Source: Paulinella micropora | Taxonomy: Eukaryota > Cercozoa > Imbricatea > Euglyphida > Paulinellidae | Direction of reading: 5' to 3' | DNA: 27,500 nucleotides | Assembly (NCBI GenBank): GCA_019918135.1 | Contig: WBZZ01006382.1 | Coordinates: forward strand, 1-27,500 | Part shown: piece by piece, positions 1-7,862 of the stretch | Position numbering within the stretch: the stretch's first letter is position 1 | How the letters are laid out: every line of letters begins with the position of its first letter | The notes under the pieces: generated by a model | Told to the model about the DNA's origin: nothing | What the model saw: only the letters and a program-made list of their open reading frames with translations | The model's database searches: none | Position numbers and translations under genes: made by a program

Positions 1-183
1 TCTGCTTAAGTATTTCATAAAAAGTTTAACAATTTGAAGTGTGCTCATATCATTTGTTTTCTTACCAAAATTAAGATAATATTTTTTACCCTTCTGGATA
101 ATATACGGCTTCCCGCTTTTATTTCTATAAACCCGCGGGGGTCTTAATTTCTGTTTCTTCACTTTCTTGGTTTTAGAAACCAT
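1..183 (-). CDS. Adenain-like protease homologue of element A, 5' end only
   Basis: The - strand reads ATG at 183 and stays open to the left edge (61 codons), so the gene continues outside the window. From about codon 13 the protein matches the N-terminus of the protease at 16803 (shared RPPRVYRNKSGKPYIIQKGK and following residues). At DNA level only three differences, all in third codon positions, were seen over about 144 bases. The first 12 codons are unrelated: this copy begins MVSKTKKVKK, the other MRSMKRNSKK. The catalytic part is not in view, so the protease call rests on the paralogue. A TATAC box lies directly before the ATG. The gene is the start of element A's capsid block, read away from the window centre. 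Confidence 0.7.
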   Translation of the reverse strand, partial: MVSKTKKVKKQKLRPPRVYRNKSGKPYIIQKGKKYYLNFGKKTNDMSTLQIVKLFMKYLSR

Positions 184-231
184 GTATATTTTAACAAAAA
201 ATATTTATACATAATTTCAAACAAATATCTT

Positions 232-365
232 TTAGAATTTTAAGGCGCCACGTCCGCTCTGCCTACCATATCCAAGTTTCGCGGCGGTAGAGCCTATACG
301 AGACGCATATGGAACCCCGACATCACCAAGCGCATTCGCGGTCTTTGAAATAATCTTCTTATTAC
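232..365 (-). pseudogene. Truncated basic virion protein remnant of element A
   Basis: The - strand from about 365 to the TAA at 234-232 encodes the C-terminal 42 or so residues of the basic protein at 16364 (shared VPYASRIGSTAAKLGYG, ending in LKF). About 7 differences in 126 bases were counted, mostly synonymous. The N-terminal half, with the lysine/glycine-rich region, is missing. Upstream the sequence passes within about 20 bases into the fibre gene in a different frame, so this is the downstream side of a deletion junction and has no start of its own. The intergenic distance to the next gene (start at 183) is only 48 bases, against 115 in element B. Confidence 0.7.
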
Positions 366-3300
366 ACCCTGATATTGTCTTAGTGTCAAAAAACCGCTGG
401 ATGTTGTTGGAATAGTTATCCCCGCATTTGCTGTTAATAAGCCCGTTGTGCTACTAATGTCCATTGCGACATTGAACGATACATTATTCCCCACCGCTAC
501 TCCTGATTTATAATAGAAAATAAGGTTAGTACCTTTTTGTATTACAAAGTTAGATGTCGCAGAAGATGATTTCCATGCCCCTCCCGACACATAAGCATCA
601 AAACCTAAATTAATGTCATTATGAGCATAATTCCACATTTGAAAAACTGGATGGCTGTCTGCTGTTGTTATTGCCTGTATATGTGGCCCCGCGGGGTCGC
701 TCGCTGTTCCATACAACTCTAAGCCTCCTGTCGCCCCTGCGCCTTTTGTTGTATTACCTATGATTATTGGTTTGCCTGATGCTGTTGTTATTTTGTCGCT
801 CGCTGTTAATGTTGTTGTAGTCATACCAGCAGTTGCCGTTAATGTAGTTCCAGTTATGGTTCCACCACTCGTTATGTTGTTGCTGTTCATATCCAAAGCA
901 CCATAAAACCGCATACCGCCCGCATTGTTAAAACGGACGATGTCAGACGAAGCACTTTTATTGTCCAAAAGTTTTGAAATACAAAGTCCTGCTCCTTTTA
1001 CATCAAATGCTACATTCGTGAATAGGTAGCCTCTTTGGTCGGCGGTTCCACTTGAATCAGTGTTTAAAGCTATAAGAAAGACTGCCAATCACCCGTCGTC
1101 TGTGAAAAGAATATGTCTCCTCCATTTTGGTTTAATATCCTAGCCCCATTATATGTGATATTTCCACCATTAATGATATCCTTATTATTAAAATCGGCTT
1201 GGTTTGTTAGAGTTAGATATTTTATCTCTGTTCTTGTTCCATTGAATGTTTTAATTCCCGTTATTGTTTGGTCTCCTGTTAGTTTTACATTTTGCCCGTC
1301 CAATGTGTCCGCATACCCTTTTGTCGCTCCGTCAGTTGATAATGTCGGAGTTCCAAGGTTAGCTATTTTGCTACTATTACAATCTATCCCCGAAGCATTT
1401 ACCCAACCGACGATTGCCCCATCAATAATAAAACTTATTTTTTTCGCATTTATTTCAAAGTTATCATTTACACCCGTGCCCATATCAAGGCAACCGATAG
1501 TTCCTATATTGGCTGTGGAGTTAAAAACCACGAATGTTCCTTTTGTTGTCGCATTCGTTGAATTTCCAGTTATTTCAAGGGCACTGCTAAATGTCTTAAT
1601 TCCTGCTATGGTTTGGTTTCCTGTTGTTTTAACTGCCGAAGTATCAAGGACAGAAACATCCACACCATCAACCAGATTTACATTTGTTATACTCTGGCTC
1701 CCCATATTTAATCCGCCATTCGCTGTTATCGCCCCACTCGCCGTTAATGTGGTTGTTGATACTCCAGCACTCGCTGTTATTATCCTTAAAGCCTTAACTT
1801 CTCCATTATTAATTCTGAATAATTCGTTTGCTATCCCGCCATAGTAAAATTTATGACTAGCATTTATATTATCAACATTATAAATTAACGTATCACCAGC
1901 AATACCAAACCCACTAAATGCAGTGTCAGAGCCTGTTCCATTATCCCATAAAACTAACTTATTAACCGTGCTTATAAAACCTGCCCTGTCTATAAATAAT
2001 TTTTTGCATCCCCCAACTACTATATTGTCGCTTGTTGTTAATGCAGTTGTAGTTATCCCAGCATTCGCTTTAATTTCATTGCTGAATGTTTTTGTTCCTG
2101 CTATGGTTTGGTTTCCTGTTAGTTTAACGACTGCGGTATCAAGAGTAGAAACATCCACACCATCAACATTACCCACATTTGTTATGTTAAATCCTCCCAT
2201 ATTTAAACTACCAGTCATAGCCACTGTGCCGTCCTTTGCTAGTTTCGTATCAGTATATGCTTTCGTTGAAGCGTCGCCATCATAGAATGGTGCTGGAAGT
2301 CCGCTGATTGCTGTTGTGCCGTTAAAATTTAAAACATTGCTAGTTAATTTTATTCCACCCCCTGTTGTTGGAGCAAGAAGTATGGAAGAACCAACAATGC
2401 TTAGTGGATATCCCGTTGCTCCACCTACCTCCGACGAATAAATAGAACCCATATTATTGTTGTAATTGAAGAATAACTTACCAGTGTTTAATGGATTTGA
2501 ATCTTTTATACCCAAATAAGTAGTAAATATTTTGTTTCCTGTTATAGTCTGGTCTCCTGTTAATTTAACGACTGCGGTGTCAAGAGCCGAAACATCAATA
2601 CCATCAACATTACCGACATTTGTTATGTTAAAACCTCCCATATTTAATCCGCCCGTCATATTCGCGGTTCCGTCCAATCTAAGAAAAGGTGAAGCAACAT
2701 TTCTCCATTGTCCCGTGCTATAAATGAGCAGTTGGTTATCGGCGGGTGTGCCTGTAATTAAAACATCGCTGTGTGTATTAATTGAGCAGTCTGCTGACAC
2801 TTTATCATTATTGTCTTCGTGCTCTGATATCCAAGTATCAACATCTTTTGTATTTAGTAAATTAACTCCCGTTATATTCAAATTACCGCCCATACTAATA
2901 TTGCCGAATTCATCAACATTTATTGGAAATGTTTTATTTACCCAGTTTATTGAATTATATGTGAGATAACTATTCATCGCCACTGGTGCCGTTATGACTA
3001 CATCTGTGAGTGTATCAATTGAGCCAATGGTTGTATTTCTCCATTTACCATCCACATCATTATATGTTAAGTATTGCCCGACCACTGGTGTGGATATGTT
3101 TGTGTCTATGAGATTGTATAGACTGGTTTGGTGCGGATTACTTGTATTGGAGCGGTGTTGAGTTGAGGCTTTGACTTCGTCGTTGTCCCTTACTCGTTGC
3201 TCTGTGTAGTATAAATTTTTTCCTTCTTTGACATCTGTTGTTGATTTGGTAGATAATCTTGTATCGAACCGCCCGTCAGTGTAATAAAGATTTACTGGGT

Positions 3301-3427
3301 CGGCATCTTCTGGCACTCTGTCTGTGTTTAAGCCTACTATGTTGGTATTGGTAAGGTCTAAGTTAAGTATGTTTAGACTATCAACGGCCAACTCGTTAAG
3401 GCCTAAGAGTGATTTATATTGACTCAT
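366..3427 (-). pseudogene. Phage-like fibre protein of element A, frameshifted and 3'-truncated
   Basis: The gene starts at ATG 3427 (MSQYKSLLGLNELAVDSL) and is colinear with the intact fibre at 10832. It has two N-terminal NLYYT-type repeats, then about four copies of the VKLTGxQTIxGxK repeat, glycine/threonine-rich beta segments and the GDASTKAY and LSTDGATKGYAD motifs. The first frame ends near 1070 after GDWQSFL. One base is missing relative to the paralogue near 1076, and homology resumes in another frame (SSGTADQRGYLFTNVA) down to about 385. There it stops in the middle of the PTTSSG segment. The last 290 or so residues of the paralogue, including the S74 self-processing chaperone domain, are absent. 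The protein would probably not trimerise properly, so the gene is scored as broken. Confidence 0.8.
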
Positions 3428-3490
3428 GTTATATTATGTAAATAAATAATTAATTTTTAAATACTAAAAATATATTAATCTTAGTATAGA
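3428..3490. promoter_or_regulatory. Divergent promoter region, element A
   Basis: This 63-base, almost pure A/T spacer separates the fibre gene (- strand) from the charged protein (+ strand). TATA-like boxes abut both starts: AATATAAC before the fibre ATG and AGTATAGA before the charged-protein ATG. The equivalent gap in element B is 10756-10831. Confidence 0.5.
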
Positions 3491-4003
3491 ATGCCGTCCC
3501 CCGAAGCAAGTCGTAAAAATTGGGGTAATGCTGTGGAAGGAATAAAAGCGAAAGCAAAACAACGAAAGATGGAGCATGCTAAAAATGTTTTGGCACAATA
3601 CCGAAATGCTGTAAAGCAAGAAGACGAAGATATGGAGGAACGAATAAAACAAATTGAAGAAAAGAACTTGGCTAAGGATATTATTACTGAACAAGATAAT
3701 GATAGCCCAGAGGAGAAGAGTGAGAGTGAGGATGAGGTTGATTTCACTGATATCATCGCCGAAAAGATTGCTAAGATGAAAATCAAGAGAGCGAAAGCGG
3801 AGACTAAGAGAGCGAAGAAAAAGAAGCCAGAGCCCGAGGAAAGTGAAGAAAGTGAAAGCGATAGTAGTGAAAAAGAAACACCAAAACCGAAGAAGGGGAA
3901 AGGAAAAAAATCAAGCAGTGTGAGCGTGAAAGTATATAACCAATCTTCAGGTGCTAAGAAAGAAAAAAATAATGATGTTGAAAAATGCTTTTTAAAATTT
4001 TAG
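3491..4003 (+). CDS. Highly charged, probably disordered protein, element A
   Basis: The 170-residue product has a short conserved start (MPSPEASRKNWGNAVEG), a long region of alternating Lys/Glu helix that could form a coiled coil, Ser/Glu-rich acidic runs, a Lys/Pro/Gly-rich basic stretch, and a conserved tail with the pattern VKVYN...CFLKF. The paralogue at 10234 shares the start, an acidic DFTDII/DMSEVI-like segment in the middle, and the FLKF end. It lies 8 bases upstream of the integrase on the same strand and opposite the fibre gene, as in element B. No domain is recognised. A nucleic-acid-binding or virion-associated role is only a guess from composition. The reading frame is intact although the neighbouring fibre is broken. 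Confidence 0.8.
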   Translation: MPSPEASRKNWGNAVEGIKAKAKQRKMEHAKNVLAQYRNAVKQEDEDMEERIKQIEEKNLAKDIITEQDNDSPEEKSESEDEVDFTDIIAEKIAKMKIKRAKAETKRAKKKKPEPEESEESESDSSEKETPKPKKGKGKKSSSVSVKVYNQSSGAKKEKNNDVEKCFLKF

Positions 4004-4011
4004 ATATATAA
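4004..4011 (+). promoter_or_regulatory. TATATA box directly before integrase A
   Basis: The whole gap between the charged-protein stop and the integrase ATG is 8 bases and is essentially ATATATAA. It shows how close the TATA-like box sits to start codons in this window. The same junction in element B is 193 bases long. Confidence 0.4.
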
Positions 4012-5028
4012 ATGAGTGAGGAGAAAAATCTTGACCATAAACATACAATTATTAATAATAATCAAAATCGTAATAGCCAACTTGAGGACACACCTACGGG
4101 AGAAGTAGTTAAAACAAAAGAAGAAGAAGCCCTTGAAATTCACCACCAGAAAAAGAATCCAAAAACATGGAACACGGTATGGGTTGATAAACCATTAGAC
4201 CAAGTTTTCTTAGACTTAGCGGATATGAGTAAGATAAAGGACAAGAAAGGAAATAAAGGTTATGCTTGGATGCTTGTTTGGATCGATTGTCATTCCCGAT
4301 TTTTAATAATCATTCCACTAAAAAATAAAACAGCAAAAGAAGTATATTATGCTTTGAAATCTATATCTTATAAACCAAAGTCAATTACAACCGACAGCGG
4401 AGGAGAATATAAAGGCGCTACTCGTGATTATTTTATTGAAAATGGAATTAAACACGATGTCGTTGAAGTTGGCGACCATAGAGCGCTTGTGGTTGTTGAT
4501 AGAGTGATAAGAAGTATTAGGAGATGGCTTGACCTTTTATTTGAAACTAATAGAAATTTTGACTGGGTAAGTTATATTCAAGACTTGGTTAATGCTTATA
4601 ATCATAAAGTTCATAGAGGAATTCAAGCCAAACCTGTGGATGTCTTTGCTAGAAGAGACAAAAATAAACAGAAAATCACACGTGATAATTTAATTGATGA
4701 ATTTAATGTTGGCGATAGCGTAAGAAAGGAAAACAAAAGAAATGTTTTTTCCAAAGGCGGTAAGACTTTCAGCAAAATTATTTATAAAGTCCAAGAACGA
4801 AAAGGGTTTAAAATCATATTAAATAACGATGAGTTAGTAAGCCCGCGTGATTTATTAAAAACTGATTTTATTAAACCTGTTGATGAAGAAAAAGATATGA
4901 AGGAGCAGACCAAAGAAGTTATTAAAGAAAAAAAGACAAAAGAACTGCTAAAGAGGGAAGACATTCAACCAGAGAATATCAGGACTTCAAAGCGAGAAAA
5001 AAATGCAAAAGTAATATTAGATTTGTAA
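4012..5028 (+). CDS. rve-family (retroviral-type) integrase, element A
   Basis: The 338-residue product has an RNase H-fold integrase core from about residue 55 to 215: FLDLADM (D68), WIDCHSRF, TTDSGGEYKG (D128) and VVVDRVIRSIRRW. The third acidic position, normally Glu in the GxVER motif, is Asp (D163), 35 positions after D128. A C-terminal SH3-like region follows (FNVGDSVRKENK, then IYKVQERKGFKI, then PRDLLKTD), then a lysine-rich tail. No N-terminal HHCC zinc finger is seen. Such enzymes integrate Polinton and PLV genomes. The paralogue at 9033 is colinear throughout. The gene is uninterrupted, unlike other element A genes. Confidence 0.9.
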   Translation: MSEEKNLDHKHTIINNNQNRNSQLEDTPTGEVVKTKEEEALEIHHQKKNPKTWNTVWVDKPLDQVFLDLADMSKIKDKKGNKGYAWMLVWIDCHSRFLIIIPLKNKTAKEVYYALKSISYKPKSITTDSGGEYKGATRDYFIENGIKHDVVEVGDHRALVVVDRVIRSIRRWLDLLFETNRNFDWVSYIQDLVNAYNHKVHRGIQAKPVDVFARRDKNKQKITRDNLIDEFNVGDSVRKENKRNVFSKGGKTFSKIIYKVQERKGFKIILNNDELVSPRDLLKTDFIKPVDEEKDMKEQTKEVIKEKKTKELLKREDIQPENIRTSKREKNAKVILDL

Positions 5029-5070
5029 GCAAAAAAAATAGAAGGCATATATCTAGCAGACTCGACTCAC

Positions 5071-5345
5071 ATCCTTCGGAATTGAACACGCAACCTAAAA
5101 TCTCAATGACTACGCTGAACCCATTAGTGTCGTCTACTAAATAAGCCTACCAGTGATACAGGGAAAATGGTATTTGAAGTATTTGATATGGACAAAAAAA
5201 ATAAAAAAGACATTTAATTAAGCGGATGATATATCCTTCGGATTTGAACCCGCAACCTAAAATTTCAATGACTACGTTGAACCCATTAGTCTCATCGCCT
5301 AATATGCCTACTAGCGACATTGGAAAAATTGTATTTGAAGTATTA
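5071..5345. repeat. Degenerate tandem repeat, two units, tRNA-like and coding-like
   Basis: Units at 5071-5184 and 5233-5345 (162-base offset) share about 113 bases from ATCCTTCGGA to GTATTTGAAGTATT. Read on the - strand each has a T-arm-like GGTTCAA/GTTCAAT segment, a possible 5-pair anticodon stem (TTCAA/TTGAA in unit 2, with G-U pairs in unit 1) and a D-stem-like TTAG/CTAA pair, but no matching acceptor stem. Read on the + strand both encode MTTLNPLVSS, then xxPTSDxGKxVFEV. Several of the base differences are synonymous, and unit 1 carries a one-base insertion. It may be a duplicated tRNA remnant or the duplicated 5' end of a lost gene; the sequence does not decide. Confidence 0.55.
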
Positions 5346-5400
5346 CCACCAGTATATTTTTTTAGAAAAATTCTAGAAATTCTATTTCCGGAATATCATC

Positions 5401-6012
5401 ATGCGGCACCAAAACACGGCGGAGTCGCAGTGTCGCAGAGGTTGCGACAGAATTTCGCTTTTTTGTATCAGTGTCGCAAAAAAGATAGACTTAATTCCTA
5501 GCAGAACCAAAACTAAAACAGATTGGTTGGAGGAATACGAAATTCGTAGAACAAGTAAGGATAGACTAAATAAGGATAAAATAATATGCTAAGAAAGAAT
5601 TTCTAAAATAGACAAAGAAATTACTCGTCTAGTTGAAAAGAAACAACCAGACATAGTAAAACTTGAGGCGGTTAATGAGATGCTGCAACGATTAAGTATT
5701 GAAAGTAATGAAGTAGATGAAGATAAAATCGCTCGCTTGAGAAAGAAAAGATTGGAACAGAAAAAAAGCAAAGAATTAGACAATTTCTATAGATGGAAAA
5801 AAGATAATCGCGGACGACTTTCCGCAATTGTCATGAATAATATTATTGCTGGTATTGAGAACGAGCATTTATCGTTTAATGCTTCGTTTAACAAATATTC
5901 AAGCCATGGTATTAACGAGCACGTAAATGATAGTATTAACATTAAACGAGAACACAATAGAAACATACACAGAGTCTATAGAACCGAGAGTGCGGATAGA
6001 AACTCAGATTAA
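5401..6012 (+). pseudogene. Coiled-coil protein broken by an in-frame TAA
   Basis: One reading frame runs from ATG 5401 to TAA 6012 but is interrupted by TAA at 5590-5592. From about 5515 the translation is colinear with the intact gene at 7863 on both sides of the stop: DWLEEYEI / EEWIDVFE, KIIC-stop-ERISK / RIRCEERVAK, then FYRWKKDNRGRL / FKEWRREHRSEF, IIAGIENEHLSFN / ILRGIENEKLTFN, and NEH...NIHRVYR / NEH...NMYRCMR. The stop falls where the paralogue has Glu, a single G-to-T change from GAA. The 3' half could still be translated from ATG 5680 (110 residues). The first 30 or so codons show no similarity to the paralogue. Function unknown; the sequence is Lys/Glu-rich helix with a conserved C-terminal motif. 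Confidence 0.75.
5431..5449. repeat. Short GC-rich hairpin
   Basis: TGTCGCA at 5431-5437 pairs with TGCGACA at 5443-5449 around a 5-base loop. GTCGCA occurs twice more close by (near 5424 and 5473). It lies in the part of the broken coiled-coil frame that has no homology to the paralogue. Confidence 0.4.
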
Positions 6013-6028
6013 AAAAAGATTTCGTGTA

Positions 6029-6060
6029 AATGTTGATTTTATAATACGAAAATCAACATT
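6029..6060. repeat. Perfect 12-bp inverted repeat after the broken coiled-coil gene
   Basis: AATGTTGATTTT at 6029-6040 and AAAATCAACATT at 6049-6060 form a perfect stem with an 8-base loop, 17 bases past the stop at 6012. It may mark the transcript end; no U-tract terminator model is expected in a eukaryotic virus. Confidence 0.6.
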
Positions 6061-6116
6061 AATGGTTTTCTTAAAAACCAAGGAGTTTAACACCCCACCC
6101 TAATTCAAAGGAATTT

Positions 6117-6147
6117 CTATTACACATGTTTTTGGTGTGTGTAATAG
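6117..6147. promoter_or_regulatory. Hairpin directly upstream of the ATG at 6151
   Basis: CTATTACACA (6117-6126) pairs with TGTGTAATAG (6138-6147), 10 perfect pairs with a loop containing TGTTTTTGG. The ATG follows after 3 bases. The hairpin at 8524-8565 has the same arrangement and shares the ACACATGT and TTTTTG elements. Confidence 0.6.
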
Positions 6148-6150
6148 ACA

Positions 6151-6348
6151 ATGGGAGAGCCTGACGAATTGGTTGAAGGAGTTGGAGAAATGAACATCAA
6201 TCCTGCTCCTGCTCCTGCCCCTACCCCTGCCCAAGCGGGTAAGCCTACGATCTCATATATGTTTGAAATCTCCAACGTGTTGGAGATAGTTATGATAAAT
6301 GTTGGTTGGTTAGTGTGTAGGGTTTTGGAAGCTTTGGGGCGAAGTTGA
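6151..6348 (+). CDS. Small Pro/Ala-rich protein, possibly a remnant
   Basis: The 65-residue frame starts MGEPDELVEGVGEMN, continues with a PAPAPAPTPAQ run, and ends in a hydrophobic stretch (about residues 37-60: FEISNVLEIVMINVGWLVCR) that could cross a membrane. It occupies the place that the gene at 8569 occupies in the second module: coiled-coil gene, hairpin, then this type of frame. Both have an Ala/Pro-rich N-terminal part, but no real sequence similarity is visible beyond composition. A perfect palindrome lies inside at 6268-6287. Either a genuine short gene or the eroded 5' part of a longer one. Confidence 0.35.
   Translation: MGEPDELVEGVGEMNINPAPAPAPTPAQAGKPTISYMFEISNVLEIVMINVGWLVCRVLEALGRS
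6268..6287. repeat. Perfect 20-base palindrome
   Basis: ATCTCCAAC and GTTGGAGAT flank a central GT, so the 20 bases are self-complementary apart from the 2-base centre. It lies inside the short frame at 6151. Confidence 0.6.
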
Positions 6349-6807
6349 AGAAAAAGCGCCAGCAGAGATGAAAAACCCCCGCTTAGTGAGGGTTCCGCGC
6401 GATTTCGCTCGGCTTAAGAGAGCGGACATAACTACTCTTCAGGCTGACCAAAAATTTTTCCTTCGCAGACCTGCTGAGAGAGTTGAGAATTTTTCGTTTG
6501 CTTGGGTTGAACGAGATTCAACCATGTTAGCCCCAAAAAAGAAAACTTTCTTTCTGGCTTCTATTGGAAGAGACTAGGAAGAAATTCTCGTCTTCCCTTC
6601 CATTTCTGCTTTGCAGAAAAAATTAATCACGATGAAAGTTTAATCAATTGGATGGTATCGCTTGAGACTTTGTGAGAAAATGGGATTTGTTTTCAAAAAT
6701 AGACTCTTAAGTTTATTTATATATGAATAAAATAAGAGTTTTTTTTGGATGATTTTTATTTTTCTCTCAGTGCTAGATTGGGGACTCTTTGGGGTGTTTT
6801 GTGCTCA

Positions 6808-6834
6808 ATCTATAATCTCTTTTAGATTATAGAT
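6808..6834. repeat. Perfect 11-bp hairpin
   Basis: ATCTATAATCT at 6808-6818 pairs with AGATTATAGAT at 6824-6834 around the 5-base loop CTTTT, in a gene-free stretch. Confidence 0.6.
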
Positions 6835-7030
6835 ATTATTGATTTTCGTTTTTATTTAAAAACCTAAAAAAAAAATTCTAAACTTTTTCTTGTTTTTATT
6901 TAAAAGCGAAATGAAGAGTAAGAGAGATTTCTTTATTTTGTTTGCTTGTATTAATTTGAAAATGTGATTTTGTTATTTTGATTTTTTGACGCTTAGTATT
7001 GATTTGCGGGAGATTAATAGGAAGGGCGAA

Positions 7031-7085
7031 ATCGTTTTTAAAAGCGTCGTTTTGAGGCATGAAAAAACGACCTTAAAAAAACGAT
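7031..7085. repeat. Nested two-tier palindrome
   Basis: The outer arms ATCGTTTTTAA (7031-7041) and TTAAAAAAACGAT (7073-7085, two extra A) enclose the inner arms GTCGTTTT (7046-7053) and AAAACGAC (7064-7071). The 55 bases can fold into one long hairpin. It lies near the middle of the region between the two elements, so it is a candidate terminus or junction. Confidence 0.55.
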
Positions 7086-7565
7086 ATTATACTACTATCG
7101 AATCTCCTTGCACTACTATAGGTACCACTATAGGACACTTATCTTTATATTTATATGTATAAATTTAGCCCATTTCGCCATATTTCGCTCTCCTATTAAT
7201 CAGCCAAAACTAGCAAAACTAGAAAATCGCACTTTTTCACAAACTATTAATACAAGGCTTCGTTATCCCACTTTTCTTATTCTTTCTCGGTGTCCTGAAC
7301 CCCCTTATCTTTTTTCCAAAAAAAAAATGTGCTCTGTATTGAAAGTTTGTAAATAAAAAAAATCCACACAACGAACAACGGAAAAACGAAATGAAAACAA
7401 CATAACAAATTAATAAGGACTGCTAAATTTTGCGAAAAATAAAAACCCATAAAGGAAAATAAAATAACGAGTAAAGCACCTCAAAAAGAAACTCATCACA
7501 CCGATCCGCCAAAAGTAAAAAGGCAATATGACAAAAAAAAAAATAAAAAAATAAAGCGAAAAATA

Positions 7566-7643
7566 TCGGATAATATACGAGTGGGAATTGAACCCACGAC
7601 AAGGAAAACCGAGTATGAGAACCTTTCCCATTCATCTATCCGA
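7566..7643 (-). other. tRNA-like element, probably not a functional tRNA
   Basis: On the - strand the 78 bases begin TCGGATA (7643-7637) and end TATCCGA (7572-7566), a perfect 7-bp closing stem. Near the 3' side is a textbook T-arm, GTGGG-TTCAATT-CCCAC (7597-7581). However, 8 bases separate the T-arm from the 3' closing stem, where a true tRNA has none. No clean D-arm or 7-base anticodon loop was found; the GGAAA/TTTCC pairing leaves a 16-base loop. It could be an intron-bearing or degraded tRNA, or viral sequence imitating one. Confidence 0.4.
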
Positions 7644-7788
7644 CACTCTCGCTACCATTTCGCAACAATTACACTCATAAAACTATATACATCCAACTTA
7701 AGAGGATAATCTGGAAAAAAGGTGAAGCAGGGACGACACGTAGAAATGGAAAGAATTATTATTATTTTGCAGGAAAAGTGTAAAAATG

Positions 7789-7838
7789 TGCGGGCAAAAT
7801 GATGCCGTGTGCCCGCCTGCCCGCAAAGCGTGCGGGCA
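7789..7838. repeat. GC-rich 8-mer array in both orientations
   Basis: TGCGGGCA occurs at 7789-7796 and 7831-7838, and its complement TGCCCGCC/TGCCCGCA at 7810-7817 and 7818-7825. The two inner copies are head to tail, and the outer ones can pair with them to give two alternative 7-8 bp hairpins. This is a sharp GC island in AT-rich DNA, 24 bases before the ATG at 7863. It could be a protein-binding array or an origin-like or recombination site. Confidence 0.6.
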
Positions 7839-7862
7839 AAACTGCCAGAACTCAGAAACAGA

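Larger units (their letters stand above)
6349..7565. other. About 1.2 kb without a convincing gene
   Basis: The stretch is very A/T-rich with homopolymer runs. Short frames here (for example 6368-6577 and 7108-7356) have no plausible composition or homology to the rest of the window. It contains the hairpin at 6808, the nested palindrome at 7031, a repeated TTTTTATTTAAAA (near 6847 and 6893) and a repeated ACTATAGG (near 7115 and 7128, around a GGTACC site). It may hold the termini of the two elements, but no long terminal inverted repeat was found by eye. Confidence 0.5.

Noticed and set aside
1113..2969. Several + strand open frames opposite the element A fibre (and - strand frames opposite the element B fibre)
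   Set aside because: They mirror the Gly/Thr-rich fibre repeats, giving Val/Pro/Ser-rich translations repeated at the same places. They are shadows of the real gene.
5226..5501. Open frame starting in the second tandem repeat unit (91 codons)
   Set aside because: Only the first 40 codons repeat in unit 1; the rest runs through the hairpin at 5431 and overlaps the coiled-coil pseudogene in another frame. Treated as repeat.
6029..6060. Reading this hairpin as a bacterial-type terminator
   Set aside because: The gene set is that of a eukaryotic virus, and no U-tract follows directly.
6368..6577. 69-codon + strand frame
   Set aside because: No TATA box near its ATG, no homology in the window, and an unstructured mixed composition in a gene-poor stretch.
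7410..7635. Two overlapping - strand frames of 70-73 codons
   Set aside because: Phe/Tyr-rich translations of A/T runs; the 5' parts lie in the tRNA-like element.
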